Assembly: GCF_003367905.1 (NCBI RefSeq)
Contig: NZ_CP029462.1
Coordinates: 2,294,001-2,358,000, forward strand
From: Megasphaera stantonii
Lineage (GTDB): Bacteria; Bacillota; Negativicutes; Veillonellales; Megasphaeraceae
Direction: 5' to 3'
DNA length: 64,000 bases
Of the stretch, positions 30,282 to 38,204 are shown piece by piece. Position numbers and translations under genes: made by a program. Position 1 is the stretch's first letter; every line of letters begins with the position of its first letter. The notes beneath the pieces were generated by a model. It searched no databases. It had not been told where the DNA came from and saw nothing but the letters and a program-made list of their open reading frames with translations.

Positions 30282-31211
30282 ATGGAGAAAGTAATTGCAA
30301 TTATCGGCCCGACGGCCGTCGGCAAGACGGCCCTGAGCTTTTCCCTGGCCGAACATTTTCATACGGAGCTCATTTCCGGCGATGCCTATCAGATTTACAA
30401 GCGCATGGACATCGGTACGGCCAAGCCGACGGCCGGCGAGCTGCGCCGTTATACCCATCACCTCGTCGACATCGCCGAGCCGGACGAGCCCTATTCGGCG
30501 GCCTTGTTCTGCCAGATGGCCCGGAAGGCTATTTCCGACGTAGCGGCGAAGGGGAACATCCCCATTCTCGTCGGCGGAACGGGATTGTATGTCCAGGCAT
30601 TGCTGGAAGGCTACAGCTTTGATAGCTCCGGCGCCGACGAGGCGCTGCGGCAGAAGGCCAGAGAGCGTATCGCTGCATTGTCGGAAGTCGAGCTGAAATC
30701 CTACATTATGGAGCAGACGGAGTGGCAGCCTGCGGACTGGCATGAACTGCTGTCGAATACGAACCGCCTCGTGCGCCTCATGGCGGCGATTGAAAAGGGC
30801 GAAGGCCGGCAGCTTGTGCGGGCCGGAAAGGCGGAAGGCCTCGTGTACGACGCTTTCGTCGTCGGCTTGTCCCTGCCGCGAAGCGAATTGTACGAGCGCA
30901 TTGAACGGCGCGTCGATTTGATGCTGGAAGCAGGTTGGCCCAAAGAGGTCAAGGGGCTGCTGGACGCCGGCGTATCACCTCAGTGCCAATCCATGAAGGC
31001 CATCGGCTACGAAGAACTGACATTGTACGCCCAGGGAAAGATGACGCTGGCAGATGCGGCGGAGCGCATTAAAATACGGACACGGCGCTTTGCCAAGCGG
31101 CAGATGACCTGGTATCGCCGTATGCCCTATATACGCTGGTTTGAAAAAGAACAGTACCCTTCGGAAGCAGCGCTGGCCGACGATGTCATCGCCTGGATTG
31201 AGGGCAGATAA
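30282..31211 (+). CDS. miaA: tRNA dimethylallyltransferase MiaA
   Basis: A 309-residue enzyme that adds the dimethylallyl group to A37 of tRNAs reading UNN codons, the substrate later used by MiaB. The P-loop is IIGPTAVGKTALS, followed by ISGDAYQIYKRMDIGTAKP and HHLVDIAEPDEPYSA, with GGTGLYVQALLEG further on. The SD GGGGAGGC lies at the end of the preceding gene. miaA and miaB thus bracket the mismatch-repair genes. Confidence 0.95.
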   Translation: MEKVIAIIGPTAVGKTALSFSLAEHFHTELISGDAYQIYKRMDIGTAKPTAGELRRYTHHLVDIAEPDEPYSAALFCQMARKAISDVAAKGNIPILVGGTGLYVQALLEGYSFDSSGADEALRQKARERIAALSEVELKSYIMEQTEWQPADWHELLSNTNRLVRLMAAIEKGEGRQLVRAGKAEGLVYDAFVVGLSLPRSELYERIERRVDLMLEAGWPKEVKGLLDAGVSPQCQSMKAIGYEELTLYAQGKMTLADAAERIKIRTRRFAKRQMTWYRRMPYIRWFEKEQYPSEAALADDVIAWIEGR

Positions 31212-31303
31212 TATATACATAATTATAAGAATAAATTAGAATCGTTCCTGCAAAGAGCAAAGACAGGATGCAGGGAACGCAGCAGGAGAAAGGATCTGAG
31301 TTT

Positions 31304-32560
31304 TTGTCTATCGATTTGGAACATATCAGAAAGCAGGCTATGGCGGCCTGCGCCGCTCAGTTTGAACGGATTGACGCGATTTGCCTGCATAACACGCAGA
31401 AGGTACTGCAGGCGTATAGAGAATGCCAGATTTCGTTGTATCAGTTTGCCGGTACGTCCGGATACGGATACAGCGACATGGGACGGGAAAAGCTGGACGA
31501 AGTATTCGCTCACGTGTTTAAGGCGGAAAAAGCCCTCGTACGGCCCCACTTCGTATCGGGGACCCACGCCCTGGCTACGGTGCTGTGTGCCCTCCTGCAG
31601 CACGGCGATACGATGATATCCCTTATCGGCGCGCCGTACGATACGATGCAGAGCGTTATCGGCTATGCCCACGAAACGCCGCATTCCCTGAAGGAAAAGG
31701 GCGTCATATACGATGAAGTGCCGCTGAAGAACAATGCCTATGATTTGGAAGGCATCCGGGAAAAAGTAGGGGCGGCCCAGCCGAAGCTGGTGCTGATTCA
31801 GCGTTCCCGCGGCTACAGCACGCGGGCGTCCTTGAAGATTTCCGATATCCGCGAAATCATTCAGACTGTCAAAGCCGTAAGCCCGCAGACGATCTGCTTC
31901 GTCGACAACTGCTACGGCGAATTCGCCGCCGAAGAAGAACCGATTGAAGCCGGCGCCGATATTATCGCCGGCTCGCTCATCAAAAACCCCGGCGGCGGCA
32001 TTGCGCCGACAGGCGGCTACATTGCCGGCCGGGAAGATTTGGTCTCGGCGGCGGCGGACTATTTGACGGCGCCGGGACTGGGCGACGAACTCGGCTCCTA
32101 TGCGGCAGGCTACCGCTTGTTCTTCCAGGGCTTTTTCATGGCTCCTCATGTGACGGCCCAAGCCATTAAAGGAGCCGTCTTTGCGGCGGCCGTCTTCACC
32201 CAGTTGGGATTCAAGGTATCTCCGCTGCCGGAAGAAGAACGGTACGACTTGATTCAGACGATTTATTTGGAAAATGAACAGAACATGTGCCTGTTTTGCC
32301 AGGGAATTCAGTCCTTCTCGCCAGTTGACGCCCACGTCACGCCGATTCCCGACGACATGCCCGGCTATGCCGACAAGATCATCATGGCTGCCGGCGATTT
32401 CGTGCAGGGCTCGTCCATTGAATTGTCGGCCGACGGTCCCATTCGCGAGCCCTATATGATTTATCTTCAGGGCGGCATCGTCTTTGAACACAACGTATTG
32501 GCCGTCATGAGCGCTGCCAAGTATATCAGCGACCATGCCGAAGGAGAACGGAATGATTAA
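31304..32560 (+). CDS. YnbB/'aluminium resistance' family PLP protein
   Basis: A PLP-dependent protein of 418 residues related to cystathionine lyases and methionine gamma-lyases. The family is annotated as aluminium resistance protein (B. subtilis YnbB), and its true reaction is not established. Visible motifs are YQFAGTSGYGYSDMGR, VRPHFVSGTHALATVL, CFVDNCYGEF and GSLIKNPGGGIAPTGGYIAG with the PLP lysine. The TTG at 31304 follows GGAGAAAGGAT. An ATG at 31268 would add 12 residues but has no clear SD. The end overlaps rnmV by eight bases. Confidence 0.82.
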   Translation: MSIDLEHIRKQAMAACAAQFERIDAICLHNTQKVLQAYRECQISLYQFAGTSGYGYSDMGREKLDEVFAHVFKAEKALVRPHFVSGTHALATVLCALLQHGDTMISLIGAPYDTMQSVIGYAHETPHSLKEKGVIYDEVPLKNNAYDLEGIREKVGAAQPKLVLIQRSRGYSTRASLKISDIREIIQTVKAVSPQTICFVDNCYGEFAAEEEPIEAGADIIAGSLIKNPGGGIAPTGGYIAGREDLVSAAADYLTAPGLGDELGSYAAGYRLFFQGFFMAPHVTAQAIKGAVFAAAVFTQLGFKVSPLPEEERYDLIQTIYLENEQNMCLFCQGIQSFSPVDAHVTPIPDDMPGYADKIIMAAGDFVQGSSIELSADGPIREPYMIYLQGGIVFEHNVLAVMSAAKYISDHAEGERND

Positions 32561-33113
32561 GGAAGTCCTCGTCGTCGAAGGCCGCTCTGACGTGGCCCGC
32601 ATTCAGGCCAGCGGCATCGACGCCGACATGATTACGACCGACGGGTTTAACCTGCGCCCGGATACGATCCGGCAAATACAGTATGCCTATGAAAAGCGGG
32701 GCATCATCATCCTGACCGACCCGGACAGCGCCGGCGAGCGCATCCGCAAGTATTTGACCGAGCGCTTTCCCGACGCCAAGCACGCTTTCATTCCCCGCAA
32801 GGACGCCATCGCCAACGGCGACCTGGGCGTAGAACAGGCGTCGCCCGAAGCGATTCGCCTGGCCTTGGAAAAGACGCGCTGCGCCGTGTACGAGCCGGAA
32901 GAACAGTTTACGATGGCCGACGTCGTATTGGCTGATTTGAACGGCTCTCCCGAAGCGGCGGACCGCCGGGCTGCCGTCGGGGCCATTCTTGGCATCGGCT
33001 ACGGCAATGCCAAGCAATTTTTAAAGCGCCTCAATCACTACGGTGTTACCCGCGCCGAATGGGAAGAGGCCCTCGCCAAGATAGAGGAGGTAGACGACAG
33101 TGAAAGACGTTGA
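32553..33113 (+). CDS. rnmV: Ribonuclease M5 (5S rRNA maturation)
   Basis: A 186-residue Toprim-domain nuclease that trims 5S rRNA precursors in Firmicutes. The Toprim motifs are VLVVEGRSDVARI near the start and IILTDPDSAGERIRK near residue 55. The C-terminal domain matches the RNase M5 length. The ATG at 32553 follows AAGGAGAACGG. The stop is overlapped by rsmA (14 bases). rnmV next to rsmA is the usual Firmicutes order. Confidence 0.93.
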   Translation: MIKEVLVVEGRSDVARIQASGIDADMITTDGFNLRPDTIRQIQYAYEKRGIIILTDPDSAGERIRKYLTERFPDAKHAFIPRKDAIANGDLGVEQASPEAIRLALEKTRCAVYEPEEQFTMADVVLADLNGSPEAADRRAAVGAILGIGYGNAKQFLKRLNHYGVTRAEWEEALAKIEEVDDSERR

Positions 33114-33966
33114 TTTGTCCAATCCCGACGTAGTACGCTACGTCGTCAATCGCTTCGGCCTGCGCATGAACAAGAAGCTGGGCCAGAATTTTCTCATCCG
33201 CCATGCTGTCGTCGACGATATCGCCGCAGCGGCGGAGCTCAAGCCCGGCGATCCCGTGCTGGAAATCGGGCCGGGCATCGGCACCCTGACCCAGGCGCTG
33301 GCCGAAACGGGGGCGGCTGTAACCGCCGTTGAGCTGGACGACCATCTGCTGCCCGTATTGGACAAGACGCTGGAGCATTACGACAATGTCCGCGTCGTCC
33401 ACGGCGATATCATGCGCATCGACATTGCCGAAACGATGAACCATAAGCCTTTTAAAGTCTGCGCTAATCTGCCCTATTACATTACGACGCCGATTATCAT
33501 GAAGCTTCTTGAGCAGAAGCTTCCCATTGAAAAAATCGTCGTCATGGTGCAGAAGGAAGTGGCCGAACGGATGGTAGCCGCGCCGGGTAGCAAGATATAC
33601 GGGGCCTTGTCCGTGTCGGTCCAATACTACACGGAGCCCCGGATGTTGTTTGAAATTTCGCCGAAATGCTTTATGCCTGCGCCGGAGGTTACGTCGGCCG
33701 TCGTGTCCATGGACGTGCGGCAGACGCCGCCCGTGCAGGTGCAGGACGAAAAACGGTTTTTCCAGGTCGTCAAGACGGCCTTTTCTCAGCGCCGCAAGAC
33801 CTTTTCCAATACCCTTAAATCGGCGGGCTTGTCGAAAGAGCAGATTGCCGGCATATTGGAAGCCAGCCGTATAGACGGCAGCCGCCGCGGCGAAACGATG
33901 AGCTTGCAGGAATTTGCCGACGTAGCCGACGCCTGGAGCCATATGGCGGCGGATGAAGGGAAGTAA
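33100..33966 (+). CDS. rsmA: 16S rRNA dimethyladenosine transferase RsmA (KsgA)
   Basis: A 288-residue enzyme that dimethylates the two adjacent adenines near the 16S 3' end. Visible are KKLGQNFLIRHAVVDDI, the SAM motif VLEIGPGIGTLTQAL, and the catalytic NLPYYIT motif. The start is a GTG at 33100 after GAGGAGG. It overlaps rnmV, so ribosomal RNA maturation and modification are coupled here. Confidence 0.95.
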   Translation: MKDVDLSNPDVVRYVVNRFGLRMNKKLGQNFLIRHAVVDDIAAAAELKPGDPVLEIGPGIGTLTQALAETGAAVTAVELDDHLLPVLDKTLEHYDNVRVVHGDIMRIDIAETMNHKPFKVCANLPYYITTPIIMKLLEQKLPIEKIVVMVQKEVAERMVAAPGSKIYGALSVSVQYYTEPRMLFEISPKCFMPAPEVTSAVVSMDVRQTPPVQVQDEKRFFQVVKTAFSQRRKTFSNTLKSAGLSKEQIAGILEASRIDGSRRGETMSLQEFADVADAWSHMAADEGK

Positions 33967-33991
33967 TATTTCTTTGAGGAGGATTCAGACT

Positions 33992-34513
33992 ATGGCACAG
34001 ATTATTTCGTTCGGCGGACATACGCCGCAGATAGACCCGACGGCATATATTGCCGAATCGGCTGTCATTATTGGCAACGTTACGATTAAAGCCGGCGCGA
34101 ATATTTGGCCCCACACCGTGATTCGCGGCGACGAAAGCCAGATTATCATCGGTGAAAACGTCAGCATTCAGGACAATTCGACGGTTCACACCTATCCGGC
34201 CCTGCCCATGATCATCGGCGACAATACCCTCGTCGGCCACAACGTCATCCTGCACGGCCATTCGATTGGCAAGGGCTGCCTGATCGGCATGGGTTCCATC
34301 CTCATGGACGCTACGGAAATCGGCGACGAATCGATCATCGGCGCTGGCACGATGATTACGAAAAAGAAGGTCATTCCGCCCCGTTCCCTCGTATACGGCA
34401 CGCCGGCCAAGGTAGTCCGCGAGCTGTCTCAGGAAGAAGTCGACGGCGTACAAAGCGAGGTCAAGCTGTATGCCGATTTAGGGGCGGAGTACAAGAAGAT
34501 ACAGGGGGAATAG
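33992..34513 (+). CDS. Gamma-carbonic-anhydrase-like hexapeptide protein
   Basis: A 173-residue left-handed beta-helix protein of the gamma-CA/YrdA family. Hexapeptide repeats run through most of it (VIIGNVTI, NIWPHTVIRGD, IIIGENVSIQDNSTVH). The three metal histidines are expected in DNSTVHTY, LVGHNVI and LHGHSIG. Enzyme activity is not proven for most bacterial members. The longer reading from 33953 overlaps rsmA, and the ATG at 33992 follows GAGGAGG. Confidence 0.88.
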   Translation: MAQIISFGGHTPQIDPTAYIAESAVIIGNVTIKAGANIWPHTVIRGDESQIIIGENVSIQDNSTVHTYPALPMIIGDNTLVGHNVILHGHSIGKGCLIGMGSILMDATEIGDESIIGAGTMITKKKVIPPRSLVYGTPAKVVRELSQEEVDGVQSEVKLYADLGAEYKKIQGE

Positions 34514-34516
34514 ACT

Positions 34517-35608
34517 ATGTTTTCCTATGAAATGCCGACAAAACTGTACTTTGGCAAAGGCTGCGTAGCCGAAGCCGGCGACGACGTCAAAGCCTTGGGC
34601 AGCAAAGCCCTCCTCGTTACGGGCCGCCGTTCGGCAAAGCAAAACGGCTCCCAGGCTGCCGTCGTATCCCTGCTGGAATCCTTGGGAATCGAATGGGTCT
34701 TGTTCGACGACGTAGAAGCCAATCCGTCTGTCGAAACGGTGCGCAAGGGCGCGGCTTTGGGCCGGCAGGAGGGCGTCGATTTCGTCGTCGGCATCGGCGG
34801 AGGCTCGCCTATGGATGCGGCCAAGGTCATTGCCCTGCTGTGTACGAATGAATTGGATGACGCGGCCCTGTTCAAAGGCCCGTATAAAGCGCCCTTGCCG
34901 ATCGTCGCCGTGCCTACGACGTCGGGTACCGGCAGCGAGGTGACGAAGATCAGCGTGCTGACGAATCACAGCGCCGGCACAAAACAATCGGTCAAGTCGC
35001 CGCTCTTATATCCGAAGCTGGCTCTGGCCGACCCGTCCTTTACGATGGACGTGCCTGAAGCCGTCACGATCGATACGGCTATCGACGCCTTATCCCACGC
35101 CATAGAAGGCTACATGGCCAAGGCTTCGACGCCGGTCAGCGACGTGTGGGCCGAAGAAGCCATGCGGTTCCTCGGCGTTCATCTGACGAACCTTCGCGGC
35201 CACTTGCCTTACGCTGTCCGCGAAGACCTCATGTACGCCTCGACCTTGGCCGGCATCGTCATTTCTCAGGCCGGCACGACGCTGGTTCACGGCATGGGTT
35301 ATCCCCTGACCTATTATAAAGGCCTGTCCCACGGCCGGGCCAACGGCCTGCTCCTGCCGCAGTACATGAAGCTCATGGAAGAATCCATGGCCGATAAGGC
35401 GGAACGGGTATGGGAAATCCTAGGATTTTCCGACGCCGAAGACTTTGGAGCCTTCATGAAAGACCTCATGCCCGAAGTGGTGGAGCTGAGCAACGAAGAC
35501 GTTGCGAAATTCACGGCCATGACGATGAAGACAAATTCCGTGAAGGCTACGTCCTATGACGTGACGGCCGGTGTAGTGTCGAATATCTACAAGGCTATAC
35601 GAAGATAA
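34517..35608 (+). CDS. Iron-containing alcohol dehydrogenase
   Basis: A 363-residue group III (iron) alcohol dehydrogenase. The NAD site has GIGGGSPMDAAK and VPTTSGTGSEVT. The metal ligands lie in DTAIDALSHAIEGY (Asp, His) and VHGMGYPLTYYKGLSHGRAN (two His). It would interconvert alcohols and aldehydes, as expected in a fermenting anaerobe, with unknown substrate. The ATG follows GGGGGAATAG three bases after the preceding stop. It ends the operon. Confidence 0.92.
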   Translation: MFSYEMPTKLYFGKGCVAEAGDDVKALGSKALLVTGRRSAKQNGSQAAVVSLLESLGIEWVLFDDVEANPSVETVRKGAALGRQEGVDFVVGIGGGSPMDAAKVIALLCTNELDDAALFKGPYKAPLPIVAVPTTSGTGSEVTKISVLTNHSAGTKQSVKSPLLYPKLALADPSFTMDVPEAVTIDTAIDALSHAIEGYMAKASTPVSDVWAEEAMRFLGVHLTNLRGHLPYAVREDLMYASTLAGIVISQAGTTLVHGMGYPLTYYKGLSHGRANGLLLPQYMKLMEESMADKAERVWEILGFSDAEDFGAFMKDLMPEVVELSNEDVAKFTAMTMKTNSVKATSYDVTAGVVSNIYKAIRR

Positions 35609-35622
35609 TATATGTAACGATA

Positions 35623-35663
35623 GGAGAGGGTGATTGCCTGAGAGGCGGGCAATCACTCTTTTT
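35623..35663 (+). terminator. Terminator after the alcohol dehydrogenase
   Basis: GGTGATTGCC pairs with GGGCAATCACTC, followed by five Ts. Confidence 0.85.
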
Positions 35664-35709
35664 GTGAATGTTTGCTGACAAATAACGTACAGCCTATTTA
35701 CATAATCTA

Positions 35710-35718
35710 TGATATAAT
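35710..35718 (+). promoter_or_regulatory. Extended -10 promoter of the U32 peptidase operon
   Basis: TGATATAAT gives an extended -10 (TGn-TATAAT), and no good -35 hexamer is seen 17 bp upstream. Confidence 0.55.
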
Positions 35719-35760
35719 AGCCTATATGTATTACTTGGATTGGCTTGTAAAGGAGGACTC

Positions 35761-38184
35761 ATGGCAGAATTATTAGCGCCGGCAGGTTCGCTGGATCATG
35801 TGCTGTCGGCTATTGACGCCGGGGCGGACGCCGTGTATTTAGGCGGCAAGTCGTTTAACGCCCGCAAGTTTGCCCACAATTTTTCAGATGAAGAATTGGC
35901 CGAAGCCGTGCGCATTGCCCACGTATTCGGCGTAAAGATATATGTGACCGTCAACATCGTCATGGCCGATAAGGAGCTCAAGGCTCTGACGGGCTATTTG
36001 AAATATTTGGACTCCATTGGAGTAGACGGCATCATCGTGCAGGATTTGGCCGTCGCCGCCATAGCCCGCAAGGCTGCGCCCAATCTGCCCCTGCATGGCA
36101 GCACCCAGATGACCGTCGCCGATTTGGACGGCGTGCGCTTTTTGGAACGACTCGGCTTTACGCAGGCCGTCCTGGCCCGGGAAGTGTCCCTCGATGAAAT
36201 CCGGGAAATATGCAGTCATACGACGATGGCTATTGAAGTGTTTATTCACGGCGCGTCGTGCATGTCCTATTCGGGACAATGCCTCATGAGCAGCTTTATC
36301 GGCGGCCGCAGCGGCAACCGCGGCGCCTGCGCCCAGCCGTGCCGCCTGCCGTACAATTTGACGAAAGACGGCAGCCCTTTGCTGAAGGAAGGCGCCTATA
36401 TCCTGAGCTTGAAGGATTTGAACAGCCTCGAATATATCGACGCACTCATGGACGCCGGCGTGTCTTCCTTTAAAATCGAAGGCCGCATGAAGGGGCTGGG
36501 CTATGTCCGTTCCGTCGTGCAGGCTTACCGCCGCGTCATGGACAGCCATTGCCGCTCGGCTCAGGAGCGAAAGGACGCCATGGCTGATGCGGTGCAGCTG
36601 ACGGCGGAAAGCTTTAACCGCACGTATCAGCACGATTTCCTCGCCGGGACGGTAGGCCGCCGCACTCTTACCGAGCAGGGCGGCGGCAATCAGGGACGGC
36701 GCGTCGGCATAGCCTCGGCATATCGGGACAACGTCGTCGATGCCGTATTGGACGAGCCCCTGGCTGCCGGCGATATGATCAAAATCGTCGCGCCTGACGG
36801 ACGGGAATGTATCGATGAAGTTCGCTCTGCCGTCGGTACGTTTTCCAATAAGAAGCAATTTGTCCTGGAAATGCGCCGCAGCGATTTGCTGACCGGCACC
36901 ATATACCGGCTGGCCCGCAAGGAAGACCGGCAGAGCCATGCCGAAGGGCTGCAGCGGCGCATCGCCTTGTACTGCCACGTCGATGCAGACGGCGAAGGGC
37001 GGCTGCGGCTGACGGGATGGGATGAAGGAGGCCATACGGCGGACGTCGTATCGGACTATGTCGTGCAGAAGGCGAAGAAGCGTCCGGCCACGGCCGAATG
37101 GGTGAAGAGCCAGCTCGATCGCCTCGGCGATACGCCCTTTACGCTGGCCGACGCTACGATTTGGGATGAATCGTATATGATTCCGGCCAGCGTGCTCAAC
37201 GAGCTGCGCCGCCAATGCGCCGATAAGCTGACCGAAGATATTCTGGCGGAGTACGTCCGCCCGTCGGCCGGGACGCCGTCTGACGACTGCTTTGTCCAAG
37301 CCTCAGGCAATGGGCAGCGCATACCCTTATCCATAGCCGTCCGCTGCGATTCCATAGACGCCGTCCAGGCTGCCGCAGACAGCGGCGCCGACCGGGTGAT
37401 TTTCGGCGGTGAATCGTACCATCACCATTCGTTTTCTGCCGCCCAATGGCTGGAAGCCGTCCGCATTGCTCATGAACGGGGCGTTTCCTTGTGGGCGGCG
37501 ACGCCCCGCGTCGTGTCGCAGCGGCACAACGGGTTGGTGCGGCGTGAGCTGGAACAGGCCCTGCAGAGCGGCGTTGACGGCGTGTACGCCGGTTCTATGA
37601 GCGTGTTTTCCATGCTGCGGGATATGGAGGCCCATATACCCGTATATGCCGATTGGCCGTTAAATATATTCAACAGCGCGGCGGCAGGCGAATACGTGCG
37701 GCTGGGCTGCGCCGGCATTACCGTGTCTGCCGAAGCGACGCTGCGGCAGATAGGGAAGATAGCCGAAGCTGTCCGCTGCCCCGTCGAAGCCGTTGCAGCA
37801 GGACGGCTGGAAATGATGATTACCGAATCATGCGCCGTCGCGGCCTTCGCCGGAACGGGCCGCAAGACCGACTGTTCCGCTCCCTGCATGAAAGGCGGCT
37901 TTGCCTTGGAAGACCGGCGGAATGAACAATTTCCCGTCGTGACGGACCAGTATTGCCGCAGCCATATCCTGAACAGCAAAGAGCTGGATATGGTTCCCTA
38001 TTTCAACGAGCTGAAGCGGGCCGGCATTTCTGTACTGCGCATTGAAGGACGGGGATGCTCTCCCGAATGGATAGGCCGCACGACGAAGCAGTATGTTCGT
38101 CTCCGCGACGGCTTGGAAACGATGGTCTTCGGCAAGGAAGACCGCGGCGTTACGCGAGGCCATTTTTTCCGCGGTATTTTATAA
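35761..38184 (+). CDS. U32 family peptidase-like protein (RlhA/YrrO type)
   Basis: An 807-residue protein with a TIM-barrel U32 domain at the N-terminus. The family signature is EVFIHGASCMSYSGQC followed by NRGACAQPCR, which holds the conserved cysteines. A DUF3656-type region follows, and a second half with SCAVAAFAGTGRKTDCSAPC and further cysteines. E. coli RlhA (23S rRNA hydroxycytidine synthesis) and collagenase-like proteins belong here, and which role applies is open. The ATG at 35761 follows AAAGGAGG. The mutS2 gene follows 20 bp later. Confidence 0.85.
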   Translation: MAELLAPAGSLDHVLSAIDAGADAVYLGGKSFNARKFAHNFSDEELAEAVRIAHVFGVKIYVTVNIVMADKELKALTGYLKYLDSIGVDGIIVQDLAVAAIARKAAPNLPLHGSTQMTVADLDGVRFLERLGFTQAVLAREVSLDEIREICSHTTMAIEVFIHGASCMSYSGQCLMSSFIGGRSGNRGACAQPCRLPYNLTKDGSPLLKEGAYILSLKDLNSLEYIDALMDAGVSSFKIEGRMKGLGYVRSVVQAYRRVMDSHCRSAQERKDAMADAVQLTAESFNRTYQHDFLAGTVGRRTLTEQGGGNQGRRVGIASAYRDNVVDAVLDEPLAAGDMIKIVAPDGRECIDEVRSAVGTFSNKKQFVLEMRRSDLLTGTIYRLARKEDRQSHAEGLQRRIALYCHVDADGEGRLRLTGWDEGGHTADVVSDYVVQKAKKRPATAEWVKSQLDRLGDTPFTLADATIWDESYMIPASVLNELRRQCADKLTEDILAEYVRPSAGTPSDDCFVQASGNGQRIPLSIAVRCDSIDAVQAAADSGADRVIFGGESYHHHSFSAAQWLEAVRIAHERGVSLWAATPRVVSQRHNGLVRRELEQALQSGVDGVYAGSMSVFSMLRDMEAHIPVYADWPLNIFNSAAAGEYVRLGCAGITVSAEATLRQIGKIAEAVRCPVEAVAAGRLEMMITESCAVAAFAGTGRKTDCSAPCMKGGFALEDRRNEQFPVVTDQYCRSHILNSKELDMVPYFNELKRAGISVLRIEGRGCSPEWIGRTTKQYVRLRDGLETMVFGKEDRGVTRGHFFRGIL

Positions 38185-38204
38185 ATCAGGAGTAACAAAA
38201 ATAG

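Noticed and set aside
31223-32602. Long minus-strand frame of 459 codons opposite the ynbB-like gene
   Set aside because: It mirrors the codon pattern of the plus-strand PLP gene and shows no recognisable domain.
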